Assembly: GCA_015655125.1 (NCBI GenBank)
Contig: JAATFP010000019.1
Location: forward strand, 29,651-93,650
DNA length: 64,000 nt
DNA from: Chitinophagales bacterium
GTDB taxonomy: Bacteria; Bacteroidota; Bacteroidia; Chitinophagales; Chitinophagaceae
Direction: 5' to 3'
Shown here: positions 35,299-44,941 of the stretch, in pieces
Layout of the letters: each line of letters begins with the position of its first letter
Position numbering within the stretch: position 1 is the first letter of the stretch
Made by a program: the position numbers and the translations under genes
Notes under the pieces: model-generated
Databases searched by the model: none
What the model saw: the letters and a program-made list of their open reading frames with translations, nothing else
Told to the model about the DNA's origin: nothing

Positions 35299-38200
35299 AT
35301 GAGAAAAAGTTTTATGAAACAAAATTTTACGCTTTACCTGGTCATCGCATTTATGTTGATGGGATCCGGCGTTTATGCTCAGGCCGGACAAGGATTTTAC
35401 AACACTACCAACTGGAGATTCAGTAATCCAAAGCAATTTGGATTTACCGTTTTGGATGTGGATTATTTTGACAACAACACCGCATTGGCGGTGGGTTCGG
35501 ATGGCGGTATTGCGAAAACAACAGATGGCGGCTCTAACTGGACATATGGTCCCTTCACATTTTACAGCGCAGCAAACGTTCTGCAAAAACCATCCTTCAG
35601 CGATGTGCATTTTGTAACAGCAGATGTAGCTTATGCCGTTGGTTCATCGGGCTGTATGGCAAAAACCACCGACGGCGGCGCCACGTGGAATTTTGTGATT
35701 ACACCATTGTTTAACAGAGGTAGAAATATCAATAGCGTCTGGTTCATCAACAAGGACGTGGGATATATCGGTGGACAGCATAATACACCGGATTCACTGC
35801 CTAAATTATATTTTACCAGAGATGGTGGTTCAACATGGGATTCCATCGCGGCTCCTATGGGTGGAAAGTCGAGGATCGGCTACGTGAACAATCCAAATCT
35901 TCCGCCGGTAATCACCGATGTAACTGCAAAGGATAAAGAAATTTATCGCATAGAATTTATCAACGACTCAACAGGGTATATTTGCGGAAGTGGTCTAAGC
36001 ACTTATTATCCGTATATCTCTGCAAATTCAACCACTTGTGCCGCAAACACCACCACTACCGTAAGTGGCGCACATCATGCGAGCCTTGTATGGAAGTTTA
36101 CCAGCGGCGTGCTCACAGATTATTCTACCAGCAAAGAGAGACTCGGTTATAGCGGCATACCCACCGGCACCTTAACATGTACCTCCCGGTTTGCATCGCT
36201 TTCAAATACGACACAGACTTACAAAGCAATGAACATCGTAGATGATTCAACCATTGTATTATTGTCGTTCAATAATAACATCGTTCTAAAGATACATACG
36301 GGAAAAAATGACAGCACTCAAAATATTGCTGTTGCCGGCCTGTATGAAAAGGGAAAATATGAAACCTTAAATTTCCCTTACCCTCCCGACGATGTTCCTA
36401 TTCCTCCAACGCAGACCCTGTTTGCATCAAATCCTTATCAAATAAGAAAAGCTGCAAACGGAAAATTGTTCGCAGCAGCAAATTCCGGGGCCATGTGGAC
36501 ATCGGTAGATACCGGTAGAACCTGGGTCCGCGAAGCATCTTTACCACAAGGCAGCAATTACAGCACCCTCGGAACCTGGGCACTGGATATTGCACCGAAC
36601 GGCAAATTCCTGTCGATGGGATCGCTCGGGGTTGTAGCCGACTCCGTGCCAGGCTCTGTATGGAGAAGCAATTATGTTACAACGCCGTTGTCGGCCAGTT
36701 ACAGCAAAATGGATTTTGTTGATTGTAACAATGGCATTGTTACAGGTTCATCCAACATTACAGTAACTGAAGATGGAGGTAAAACATGGATCGATAAAAA
36801 CCGCCCGGATTTTGCTTCCTCCTATTACAATATTAATGGGTTCGCCTATCCCAGCCTCACCAGAGCATATTTTGCTGTAAGCAATGGCGTGGTGTATTTC
36901 TCTCCCGATAAAGGAACAACTTTGGATCCCATTTTTGCAGATCCGGCCATGCAGATGTACGATATTGCTACTGTGGGCAATGACAGCTTGTGGGCCGTAG
37001 GATACAGCAGCTATGCAGTTCCTGCAGCACAGCGAACTTCCAAAGTTTTCCGGTCGGTAGATGCAGGTGTTAACTGGACAGAATACAGTGGCTTTCCTGT
37101 GGGAACACTCGCTCCAGCCTTTTACGATATTGAGTTTCCTACATCACTGGTGGGTTATGCTGCCGGGACGAAGGACACTGTGTACAAAACCATTGATGGC
37201 GGCGTAACCTGGGACAAATTACCGTTGCCTACACCGGACGTTACCCCGCAAATTACTTATACAGATCTGTTTGCCCTGGACGCAAATACCGTTTTCCTTA
37301 CGGGCAACGGCTATCCAAGAAAAGTAGTGTTTAAAACAACTGATGGCGGTGCAACCTGGACGGATATTAGCAGCAATATTTTAACGCTTGGCGGCGGCAA
37401 CCTCAATGGAGTTTTGATGCACGATCTTAACAACGGCTATGTAGTTTCGCCGGGTGGCGTTTTATATAAAACTACCGACGGCGGTACCTCGTGGTCAATT
37501 GACATTGCGCCTACTGCCAGCCTGTTTACCGCAATGGCATTTGCACCCAAAACAGTACCGGCAGGCATTGCTATGCAAAACCGACGCCTGTTTGTAGCAG
37601 GTCCAAACATATCCGGCGCTCCTATCATGGAATACGGCGATTCAACAAATATCAGCGTGAATACAACAGAAGTGATCACCAACGCAAATTGCACCAATGC
37701 GTCCGGCGGCAGCATTGTGATCAATACAACCGGTGGTATCGCGCCATATTCTTACAGCATCAACAATGGCACGTTTCAATCTGAAAACAATTTTACCGGC
37801 CTTACACAAGGCGAATATACAATCGCGATAAAAGATGCATTTTGTGGATTGTTGACTAAAAAAGTAACCATTGCTTATGATAACAATCTTGTTGTTACCA
37901 CTGCTCCAAACGATACCACTGTTTGCTCCGGTGCGCCGGTGCAACTTCTGGCAACTGCGCCTGCCGGTACAAGTTTCGTATGGTCGCCTGCAACCGGATT
38001 ATCCGCATCTAATATCAATAACCCCATAGCAACAGTCGATAACAATATCGTATATACGGTTACTGCTACATTGGGAACCTGCATCCAAACTGCTGTAGTT
38101 AATCTTGAGACCAAAGCGGGTCCCACCGTTAATGCGGGTGCAGACAAAACAATTGTTGAGGGAGAATCGGTAACGCTTGACGGCAGTGGCTCTACCGCCG

Positions 38201-38637
38201 GCATAACCAGCATCTTGTGGTCGCCTGCGGCCTCTCTTTCAAATGCCGCATCGCTTACACCAATAGCAAAACCCGCAACTACTACGGTTTATACGCTTAC
38301 CGTGAAGGACAATAATAACTGCACCTCATCTGACCAGGCTACGGTAACGGTGTTGCCTTACTGCATTAAAGTATTAAATGCATTTACACCTAACGGCGAT
38401 GGCATCAATGAAAAGTGGATAGTAACGAATGGCTCTTCCTGCACCACCCAGATCGCAGCAAAAGTTTACAACCGCTACGGAAATCTTGTTTACAGCAATG
38501 ATAATTATACAAACAACTGGGATGGGACCTATAAGGGGAAACCAATTCCGGATGGTACGTATTATTATGTACTGATTTACAAACTGATCAATAATAAAAT
38601 AATAAATCTAAAAGGCGACGTAACCATTTTGAGATAA
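35299..38637 (+). CDS. Giant surface protein: YCF48/BNR repeats, SprB repeat, CHU_C
   Basis: 1,112 aa. Signal peptide (YLVIAFMLMGSGVYAQ), beginning at 35299 or at the second ATG 35314. Residues about 50-790 contain repeated beta-propeller blades of the YCF48/BNR type, each with a TDGG-WxxW-like word (KTTDGGSNWTYG, KTTDGGATWN, FTRDGGSTWDSI, KTIDGGVTWDKL, KTTDGGATWTDIS). A SprB-like repeat follows (ASGGSIVINTTGGIAPYSYS, FTGLTQGEYTIAIKDAFCG), two Ig-like strands regions, and a CHU_C C-terminus (LNAFTPNGDGINEKWIV, VYNRYGNLVYSND, WDGTYKGKPIPDGTYYYV). Followed after 18 nt by a PorP/SprF gene, its likely export partner. Confidence 0.88.
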   Translation: MRKSFMKQNFTLYLVIAFMLMGSGVYAQAGQGFYNTTNWRFSNPKQFGFTVLDVDYFDNNTALAVGSDGGIAKTTDGGSNWTYGPFTFYSAANVLQKPSFSDVHFVTADVAYAVGSSGCMAKTTDGGATWNFVITPLFNRGRNINSVWFINKDVGYIGGQHNTPDSLPKLYFTRDGGSTWDSIAAPMGGKSRIGYVNNPNLPPVITDVTAKDKEIYRIEFINDSTGYICGSGLSTYYPYISANSTTCAANTTTTVSGAHHASLVWKFTSGVLTDYSTSKERLGYSGIPTGTLTCTSRFASLSNTTQTYKAMNIVDDSTIVLLSFNNNIVLKIHTGKNDSTQNIAVAGLYEKGKYETLNFPYPPDDVPIPPTQTLFASNPYQIRKAANGKLFAAANSGAMWTSVDTGRTWVREASLPQGSNYSTLGTWALDIAPNGKFLSMGSLGVVADSVPGSVWRSNYVTTPLSASYSKMDFVDCNNGIVTGSSNITVTEDGGKTWIDKNRPDFASSYYNINGFAYPSLTRAYFAVSNGVVYFSPDKGTTLDPIFADPAMQMYDIATVGNDSLWAVGYSSYAVPAAQRTSKVFRSVDAGVNWTEYSGFPVGTLAPAFYDIEFPTSLVGYAAGTKDTVYKTIDGGVTWDKLPLPTPDVTPQITYTDLFALDANTVFLTGNGYPRKVVFKTTDGGATWTDISSNILTLGGGNLNGVLMHDLNNGYVVSPGGVLYKTTDGGTSWSIDIAPTASLFTAMAFAPKTVPAGIAMQNRRLFVAGPNISGAPIMEYGDSTNISVNTTEVITNANCTNASGGSIVINTTGGIAPYSYSINNGTFQSENNFTGLTQGEYTIAIKDAFCGLLTKKVTIAYDNNLVVTTAPNDTTVCSGAPVQLLATAPAGTSFVWSPATGLSASNINNPIATVDNNIVYTVTATLGTCIQTAVVNLETKAGPTVNAGADKTIVEGESVTLDGSGSTAGITSILWSPAASLSNAASLTPIAKPATTTVYTLTVKDNNNCTSSDQATVTVLPYCIKVLNAFTPNGDGINEKWIVTNGSSCTTQIAAKVYNRYGNLVYSNDNYTNNWDGTYKGKPIPDGTYYYVLIYKLINNKIINLKGDVTILR

Positions 38638-38655
38638 ATTTTAAACTACAAAATC

Positions 38656-39564
38656 ATGAAAAAATATATACTGGTGGTAATTTATCTATGTGCCGTTACC
38701 ATCGCCGAGGGGCAACAATTACAATCTTCGTCCTTTTATGATATGCAGGGAATTCTTTATAATCCTTCCATGGCAGGGGTTTTTCAGGATGCTGATAAAA
38801 AAGGGATAGCCGGCGCTACCTACCGTAGCCAATGGAACGGCATCAGCGGAAGCCCGGAAACAATTACGGCTTTCGGTTCCTTCAACCTTGATAAACAGAA
38901 AATGGGTATTGGCGGTTATGTGTACAATGACAAAACCGGGCCAACCAGCAGAACAGGTGTCGAGCTTGCATTGGCTAAACATATTGTGATGAACAATGGT
39001 TCGGTTTTCTCATTGGGAATTGAAACCAAATTGTTGCAGTATTCCATCAACAAGGCCAAATTATCTGATGCGCTGGCATCCGACCCCGTATTGGGAACAG
39101 CCGACAGCAGGATGAAATTTGATGCCGGGTTTGGGCTCACTTATTCTACAGGCAAATTTCAATTCGGCGCATCTGTAACACAACTCGTGCAGTCGAAACT
39201 CGATTTTTATAGTGGAAATATGCAACGAAGTGAGGTTGCAAAATTATACCGCCACTATTATGCGCACGGTAGCTACAATTGGGATGTAGATGGATTTACT
39301 ACCATTACTCCAAATTTCCTGGTAACCTATTTACCAAACGCGCCCACAGAATTCCAGGGCGGTGTACGGGTAGAACATAATAAAACGATTTTCTGGGGAC
39401 TGAGCCTGAGAGCGAAGCAAAGCTGGATGTTATCGGCAGGCTTGCATATCCGGAAAAAGCTGACCCTTGGATATTCCTACGATATTTACAGAACACCCAT
39501 CAGTTTATTTGACAATGGTTCAAACGCACACGAAGTGTTGCTCAGGTATAATTTTATGAAATAG
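38656..39564 (+). CDS. PorP/SprF-family T9SS-associated outer membrane protein
   Basis: 302 aa. Signal peptide (MKKYILVVIYLCAVTIAEGQ), then the family start SSSFYDMQGILYNPSMAGVF and YRSQWNGISGSPETITAFGS, GIGGYVYNDKTGPTSRTGVE, and later GASVTQLVQ and LSLRAKQSWMLSAGL; it ends in a hydrophobic strand VLLRYNFMK. PorP/SprF proteins accompany T9SS cargo with CHU_C ends and are needed for their surface display in studied species. Operon with the preceding giant gene; a terminator follows. Confidence 0.92.
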   Translation: MKKYILVVIYLCAVTIAEGQQLQSSSFYDMQGILYNPSMAGVFQDADKKGIAGATYRSQWNGISGSPETITAFGSFNLDKQKMGIGGYVYNDKTGPTSRTGVELALAKHIVMNNGSVFSLGIETKLLQYSINKAKLSDALASDPVLGTADSRMKFDAGFGLTYSTGKFQFGASVTQLVQSKLDFYSGNMQRSEVAKLYRHYYAHGSYNWDVDGFTTITPNFLVTYLPNAPTEFQGGVRVEHNKTIFWGLSLRAKQSWMLSAGLHIRKKLTLGYSYDIYRTPISLFDNGSNAHEVLLRYNFMK

Positions 39565-39589
39565 CTTTCTTCATTTTAGTTTTAGTTTC

Positions 39590-39617
39590 AGCCGCGGTCT
39601 TTGACCGCGGCTTTTTT
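39590..39617 (+). terminator. Intrinsic terminator after the PorP/SprF gene
   Basis: AGCCGCGGT / ACCGCGGCT, 9-bp perfect stem with 5-nt loop CTTTG and a following T-run (39612-39617). Confidence 0.9.
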
Positions 39618-39682
39618 GATCAATATATTCAGCCGATTTCAGATAAAACACAACTGTTAGCGCATTATCAGGCGTCTTTACT

Positions 39683-39702
39683 GATTTTCACCTGTGAAAA
39701 TC
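39683..39702 (+). promoter_or_regulatory. Palindromic site upstream of the TPR kinase
   Basis: GATTTTCAC-CT-GTGAAAATC, a perfect dyad with 9-nt half-sites. It lies just upstream of TTG (39704-39706) and a degenerate -7 element TATTTTG (39729-39735), where an operator or activator site would sit. Identity of any binding protein is unknown. Confidence 0.4.
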
Positions 39703-39779
39703 GTTGGAATCTGGGGGCAACTCTTGTGTATTTTGTACATTTACCTGCCGCTGATAAAAAATACGGCGGATTCAGCCGA

Positions 39780-41840
39780 ATGTATTTGGAGAAACATGAT
39801 ATTGATCAAACTATTTTGCGCCGGCCGGGAAGCTTGAAAATAGCGGTGGTGATAGGTATGATAATACTCATTTTCGGTTCTTTATCCCCATCTTTTGCGC
39901 AAACGAATATTCTTGCTAAAGAAGCGGATACAGGCGTGATTTTAAAACTTATTAATAAGGGAGCCACACTTACCGACAAATCACCGGATGAAGCACTGAC
40001 ATATTTCAATGAGGCACTAAAGCAAAGCACCAAGATAGGTTTTAACAGAGGCATCGCGCTGGCATCTATCAAGATCGGTAAATGGTATTTTGGAAACGAC
40101 AATAATAAATCTATCCAACTTGGAAGAGCAGCGCTTGATAATTTCGAAAAACATCCATGGGGAACAACTGAAAATAAAGCAGAAGCGCACCTGCTGCTGG
40201 CGGAATCGTACGACGAAAAAGGACAGACAGATTCGTCTGCCTATTTTTATTATTTACTGGGCGCCGAAATGGACGCGGGTAATATCAATGACCCCGAATT
40301 TGCCGTAGTGGTATTTACAAAACTTACCATCTTTTGGGTAAATCTCGATTACGGTTCCGTATCTAATAAAGAATATCTTAAAACCATTCAGCGTTTTGTA
40401 GAAAAAGCAAATGCAGCCGCCAAAAAAATAAAGGATGTTGACGATGGAAAAACAAGCGTATATTTTATCCAGGGAGCGTACTACCACGGTATACAACAAT
40501 TTGACAGCGCCCGGTATTATTATCTTTTATACATTTCGGAAAGAGAGCGTTTGAAAAAACTGGGTACACCACGCAAGATCTCTACATTATTTAATATTGC
40601 AGATACTTACCTTCGGCAGAACAAGCCTGATGACGCCATGAAATATATTGCCGAGATAAAAGAGATCGGCAAGGACACCTCAAAATCGAAGTATCTCGCG
40701 TTTTATATCACATTCATTGATTTCCTTACTGCAAAAGCTTTGTATCAGCAAAAAAAATATGCGGAAACAATCAGTTTATTAAATGCTACGCATGAAGAAT
40801 TAAAAAAAACAGGGAGTCATTTCAGAAATGAAATTGTGGAGGCCTATAAAATATCAGCTGATTCTTACGAGGCCCTGGGGAATTACAAAAAAGCATTGGA
40901 ACACAAAAATATCTACCTGAAGTTATACGATAGTCTTACCCAAAAAGATAAGATAGACATGATCAGCAGACTGGAAGTTCGTTATGGAATTGCGGAAAAA
41001 GACAAAGAGCTGGCGTTGCAGAAACTAACCATCTCGGAGGTGAACAACAGCAACCGCAATAAAAATTTTATGCTCGTCGGCTTTTCTGTTTTTGCCCTGC
41101 TGGGCACCGTAATATTTTCATTGTGGCGCAATAAAACCGTAAGTCGTCAAAACTTGCAGGAACAGAAAATAAGCAACCTTCAGCAGAAAATAAAGATAGA
41201 ACGTTTGAACGCCAGTATTGCCGGTGAGCAAAAAGAACGCACCCGTATGGCGAGAGAATTACATGATGGTATAGGCGGCTTGTTATCTGCCGCTAAAATG
41301 AATTTCGAATCAGCGAAAAAGAAGTTACCGGTGGTGCCAGGCGATTTTGGCGACGGAATAAAATTACTGGAGGAAGCAGGAACAGAACTCCGGCAGGCTG
41401 CGCAAAACCTGATGCCCGAAATATTGTTACAGGAAGGTTTATCGGTGGCGCTGGCATCCTATTGCGAAAGACTAAGCAGCAAAAGCAGCACCGTTATTAC
41501 GTTTCAATCGTTTGGCAAACAGGAAAAGATCGGGCAACCTTCAGATCTGACGATCTATCGCATTGTGCAGGAACTGGTACACAACATTGTAAAACATGCA
41601 AACGCAACTGCTGCGTTGGTGCAGGTAAATTTTCACCCTGATGAGAGTATCAACATTACTGTGGAAGACAACGGCGCGGGCATGCCACAAAGTATGGCTG
41701 TGAATACTTATGGCATGGGATTAAAAAATATTAACGACAGGGTGAAAGAATTGAATGGAAAAATCGATATACAAAGTGAGGCAGGAAAAGGCACAGGTTT
41801 CTATTTGGAATTTCAACCCGATAATTTTGAAACGATATGA
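39780..41840 (+). CDS. TPR-sensor histidine kinase (HisKA_3 type)
   Basis: 686 aa from the ATG at 39780; a GTG at 39726 in frame is less likely because it overlaps the probable promoter. An N-terminal hydrophobic segment (IAVVIGMIILIFGSLSPSFA) acts as signal or anchor. TPR-like helices run to about residue 430 (EALTYFNEALKQST, GNYKKALEHKNIYLKLYDSL). One membrane span follows (FMLVGFSVFALLGTVIFSLW). Then the HisKA_3 box RMARELHDGIGGLLSAAKMN with phosphorylatable H495, and an HATPase domain (VEDNGAGMP, YGMGLKNINDRV). Its ATP-site end overlaps the regulator gene by 4 bases. Signal unknown. Confidence 0.92.
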   Translation: MYLEKHDIDQTILRRPGSLKIAVVIGMIILIFGSLSPSFAQTNILAKEADTGVILKLINKGATLTDKSPDEALTYFNEALKQSTKIGFNRGIALASIKIGKWYFGNDNNKSIQLGRAALDNFEKHPWGTTENKAEAHLLLAESYDEKGQTDSSAYFYYLLGAEMDAGNINDPEFAVVVFTKLTIFWVNLDYGSVSNKEYLKTIQRFVEKANAAAKKIKDVDDGKTSVYFIQGAYYHGIQQFDSARYYYLLYISERERLKKLGTPRKISTLFNIADTYLRQNKPDDAMKYIAEIKEIGKDTSKSKYLAFYITFIDFLTAKALYQQKKYAETISLLNATHEELKKTGSHFRNEIVEAYKISADSYEALGNYKKALEHKNIYLKLYDSLTQKDKIDMISRLEVRYGIAEKDKELALQKLTISEVNNSNRNKNFMLVGFSVFALLGTVIFSLWRNKTVSRQNLQEQKISNLQQKIKIERLNASIAGEQKERTRMARELHDGIGGLLSAAKMNFESAKKKLPVVPGDFGDGIKLLEEAGTELRQAAQNLMPEILLQEGLSVALASYCERLSSKSSTVITFQSFGKQEKIGQPSDLTIYRIVQELVHNIVKHANATAALVQVNFHPDESINITVEDNGAGMPQSMAVNTYGMGLKNINDRVKELNGKIDIQSEAGKGTGFYLEFQPDNFETI

Positions 41841-42463
41841 TCAGTGTAATGATAACCGATGACCAGTCCATTATCATTAATGGCCTGCAGAAAATATTGG
41901 CCGACAGTACCAATATCCACATCACCGGCACTTTTTCAAATGGCAATGACCTTTTGGAAGAACTCATGGTGACGCAACCCGACGTTTTGTTGCTGGATAT
42001 TCAAATGCCAGGCAAATCCGGTATCGAACTGGCCGGCATTATCAGCAAAAAATTTCCAAAAATAAAAATAATTGCACTCACCAACATCGATATTTCTATT
42101 CAGATAAAAAAGATGCTGCAACAGGGAAGCAAAGGATATTTGCTAAAAGATGCTGATCCTGAAATAATCATCATGGCCATTGAAAAAGTATACGAGGGCG
42201 AACTGTTTTTACAGGAGGATATCCAGAAAAAATTACTGAAAAGTTTCTCCGATCAAACGACCACCGCCGTGATCACCAGACGGGAAAAAGAGATCCTGCA
42301 ACTTATTGTGGCAGAATTTACCAACAAAGAAATAGCTGACAAATTATTTTTGAGCCTGCGCACAATAGAAAACCATCGCAATCACCTGTTGCAGAAATTT
42401 AAGGTAAAAAATACGGCAGGGTTGGTAAAGATGGCCATCCAGGAAGGGCTGGTTGATAATTGA
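41837..42463 (+). CDS. NarL/FixJ-family response regulator
   Basis: 208 aa. Receiver domain with acidic pair D8/D9, phosphoacceptor D54 (VLLLDIQMPGKSG) and K in GYLLKDADP. The C-terminal LuxR-type HTH is TRREKEILQLIVAEFTNKEI followed by LFLSLRTIENHRNHLLQKF. The ATGA overlap with the kinase gene indicates translational coupling and a cognate pair. Targets unknown. Confidence 0.95.
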   Translation: MISVMITDDQSIIINGLQKILADSTNIHITGTFSNGNDLLEELMVTQPDVLLLDIQMPGKSGIELAGIISKKFPKIKIIALTNIDISIQIKKMLQQGSKGYLLKDADPEIIIMAIEKVYEGELFLQEDIQKKLLKSFSDQTTTAVITRREKEILQLIVAEFTNKEIADKLFLSLRTIENHRNHLLQKFKVKNTAGLVKMAIQEGLVDN

Positions 42464-42541
42464 CGATCTATACAGATAATTTTATCATGAATTATTTTTA
42501 AACCAACCCATGTACATATACAGAAATACAATCGGGTAAAA

Positions 42542-43012
42542 CTATTTATCCCGCGTCCAACGCATCCGTGCCGCCGACATCACCGGCAGTTCCAATCGCT
42601 CGTCCCAGAAAACTTCGAAGCCATTTTTAAGATAAAATCCAACCGGTGAATAATATATCTCGCCATCCCGCCTTACATCGTTGTTATGGTCGATCACCCA
42701 GCCATTGAGCGATTCATTTTTTTCTTTTAATTTGTTCAGCAACAATTTTCCCTTGCCTTGCCCATGTACCTTTTCATCAATGCTGATTGCGAACCAGGTA
42801 TCGTTTTCACGCGTGAAAGTAAAGGCCCAGCCTTCGGTTTGGCCTTCGTCATCCTTTAAAAAATAATGTGCAGGATTTGCCAGCGTTCGCAGGTAATCTT
42901 CCATATCCTGCATGGATTTCATTTCCAGCTTTGCGGGATATTCGTTGTTCCACAAGGTAAATGCGACCTGCTTTTGCGAATCCGTTAACGCACTTGTTTC
43001 TTCAATGATCAT
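42542..43012 (-). CDS. GNAT-family N-acetyltransferase
   Basis: 156 aa. Acetyl-CoA-binding motif A: WFAISIDEKVHGQGKGKLLL, with the Q/RxxGxG/A-type loop GQGKGK. Motif around YSPVGFYLKNGFEVFWDERL matches the C-terminal strand of the fold. Substrate unknown. Spacing of 14 nt suggests co-transcription with the next minus-strand gene upstream (43027-43479). Confidence 0.85.
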   Translation of the reverse strand: MIIEETSALTDSQKQVAFTLWNNEYPAKLEMKSMQDMEDYLRTLANPAHYFLKDDEGQTEGWAFTFTRENDTWFAISIDEKVHGQGKGKLLLNKLKEKNESLNGWVIDHNNDVRRDGEIYYSPVGFYLKNGFEVFWDERLELPVMSAARMRWTRDK

Positions 43013-43026
43013 CGGTAATGCTAAAG

Positions 43027-43479
43027 TTATTTTTGAAAAAACTGTATGGCGGCCATCACCTGTGCCGGTGACTTATCCATTGATCCGGAAATAAGGAAAT
43101 CGGTTTCTACAATGGCCGTCCTTTCCGCGTTGATATATTTTACCTGCAGGTAATCATCCGTATCGTCGTCGCCTTTGGCTACTGCCGTCACGTGTGCCGA
43201 CTGCAATTGCGCCCATGTGACAACTATCTTCGACCTGAAAAAAGTGATGCCTTTCGAATCTATCTGCAGGATCGGTTTTCTTACGATCAGCTTATACCCC
43301 GTTCCCAATGCAAGCGCCGCAGGCAAGGCGATCAATGGCCAGAAAGTACTGCCTAAAAATTCAGGCCCCGGATAAAAGCACAGCAGCACACCAAACAAAA
43401 CAGCCACACCGCAGGTAATTGCCAGCAAAATGACGGAATGATGTACCTGAAAAATATATGAGGTAGGTTGTTTTGCCAT
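43027..43479 (-). CDS. Small two-span membrane protein with a PH-like C-terminal part
   Basis: 150 aa. Two adjacent hydrophobic segments (VILLAITCGVAVLFGVLLCF and FWPLIALPAALALGTGYKLI) are followed by a beta-rich soluble part (PILQIDSKGITFFRSKIVVT, WAQLQSAHVTA) like bacterial PH or DUF304-type domains. No catalytic motif. Family not recognised with certainty. Probably in an operon with the GNAT gene. Confidence 0.65.
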   Translation of the reverse strand: MAKQPTSYIFQVHHSVILLAITCGVAVLFGVLLCFYPGPEFLGSTFWPLIALPAALALGTGYKLIVRKPILQIDSKGITFFRSKIVVTWAQLQSAHVTAVAKGDDDTDDYLQVKYINAERTAIVETDFLISGSMDKSPAQVMAAIQFFQK

Positions 43480-43535
43480 TGATCAATAGTTTGGGAAGAA
43501 TACAAAGTTAAGGTTAGGGAGGGGTGTTTCCGGGT

Positions 43536-43611
43536 TTAGAAAGTTTAGACGAACGAATACTACTTTTAAATACGCGCTGAATTAACCCTTCTGAGCCTCT
43601 AAACTTTCTAA
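43536..43611 (-). repeat. Inverted repeat downstream of the phosphoesterase gene
   Basis: TTAGAAAGTTTAGA (43536-43549) and its exact complement TCTAAACTTTCTAA (43598-43611), 48-nt loop. The second arm overlaps the last codon and stop of the phosphoesterase gene. In minus-strand RNA it forms a 14-bp stem. No U-tract. Confidence 0.6.
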
Positions 43612-44864
43612 CTCAATTCAATCACCGTTATTTCCGGCAATATACCCACTCTTCCGGGGTAACCGATAAAACCGAAACCACGGTTGACATATAATTTCTG
43701 ATTCTCATTTTCATACAGGCCGGCCCATTGCTTGTACATATACTGCACCGGGCTCCATTTAAAACCGGGAATCTCAATTCCGAATTGCATGCCATGCGTA
43801 TGACCGCTCAACATCAGGTCTATGTTTTTATACTGCGGAATCACCTGCGCATCCCAATGACTTGGGTCATGGCTCATCAATATCTTAAAAGGATACTTTT
43901 CAGCGCCCGGGTATGCAAGATCCATGCGCCCATGTTTTGGAAACCGGCCCTTCGCGCTCCAGTTCTCAATTCCTATCAAAGCGATCTCTTCACCGTTTTT
44001 TTCCAGCGCCACGTGTTCATTCATCAACAACCGCCATCCCAGATCGGCATGCACTTTTTTAAGATTCTCCAGGTTCTGTGTTTTGGAAACGCCTTCATTA
44101 GGCCATTCCACATAATCGCCGTAATCGTGGTTACCCAAAGTAGAATATACGCCCATCGGGGCTTTCAGGCGACCGAATATCACTTTGTAATCGTTCATTT
44201 CAGAAGCCTTGTCATTTACCAGGTCGCCGGTAAATAAGATAATGTCTGCATTTTGCTGCAGGATCATGTCCACACCATGTGATACCGCTTTCGGATTCAT
44301 AAAACTTCCGCTGTGTATATCGCTGATATGGACTATTTTGAGTCCTCTGAATGAGGGCGGCAGATTTGGAAAGGACAGCTTTATATTTTTGATGCTGTAA
44401 TTGTATTTATTGGAAAAACCATACAGCAAACTTCCAAATAAGGTTGTTCCGGTGGCAATACCCAGCCAGCTCAAAAATACCGAGCGTGTTATTCCGCCAT
44501 CGGCCATCGAATCGGCTTCCGTGTTTCTGAAAAATATTTTACCGGCCAGCCACTGGATACCGCGACGCAGATCGTCTACCAGAAAAAAAACGAATGCCAC
44601 CATCTTTGCAAAAAACAATCCGAGGATCGTCGCAAATAAATAGGTCCGGAATTTTTTGCCAAGGAAATTCTGCTCGGTATAAACGAACAGCAAAAAACCG
44701 ATGATAGCGCAAGCTGTGATTCCCCAATATATGGCGTAAATAACCGTTTTTGTTTTGGGAGATACCGATTGAGAAACGCTTTTGATCGCCTGGAAAAAAT
44801 AGGTATCCAGCAATAACATTACCGCAATGAAAATAACTACGCCGAGAGGTGTACGTAAACCCAT
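43608..44864 (-). CDS. Membrane-anchored metallophosphoesterase
   Basis: 418 aa. Four or five N-terminal hydrophobic segments (PLGVVIFIAVMLLLDTYFF, AIYWGITACAIIGFLLFVY, LFATILGLFFAKMVAFVFFL, SWLGIATGTTLFGSLLYG) precede a calcineurin-type phosphoesterase domain with all metal-ligand motifs: DIHSGS, GDLVND, GNHDYGD, HDPSHWD and GHTHGMQFG. It resembles the YkuE/YaeI group, some of which act on UDP-diacylglucosamine-like or lipid substrates. The real substrate is not inferable. Confidence 0.9.
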   Translation of the reverse strand: MGLRTPLGVVIFIAVMLLLDTYFFQAIKSVSQSVSPKTKTVIYAIYWGITACAIIGFLLFVYTEQNFLGKKFRTYLFATILGLFFAKMVAFVFFLVDDLRRGIQWLAGKIFFRNTEADSMADGGITRSVFLSWLGIATGTTLFGSLLYGFSNKYNYSIKNIKLSFPNLPPSFRGLKIVHISDIHSGSFMNPKAVSHGVDMILQQNADIILFTGDLVNDKASEMNDYKVIFGRLKAPMGVYSTLGNHDYGDYVEWPNEGVSKTQNLENLKKVHADLGWRLLMNEHVALEKNGEEIALIGIENWSAKGRFPKHGRMDLAYPGAEKYPFKILMSHDPSHWDAQVIPQYKNIDLMLSGHTHGMQFGIEIPGFKWSPVQYMYKQWAGLYENENQKLYVNRGFGFIGYPGRVGILPEITVIELS

Positions 44865-44941
44865 GGTTAATATTTTTAATGAAGATAGTCTACCATTGAA
44901 GTTTTAGATCAGTAAAAGCATTTTAAAAGGCAGACTATCTT

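Noticed and set aside
42805..42818. parS-like dyad TTTCACGCGTGAAA
   Set aside because: Inside the GNAT gene, and it has two extra central bases compared with the parS half-site spacing TTTCAC-GTGAAA.
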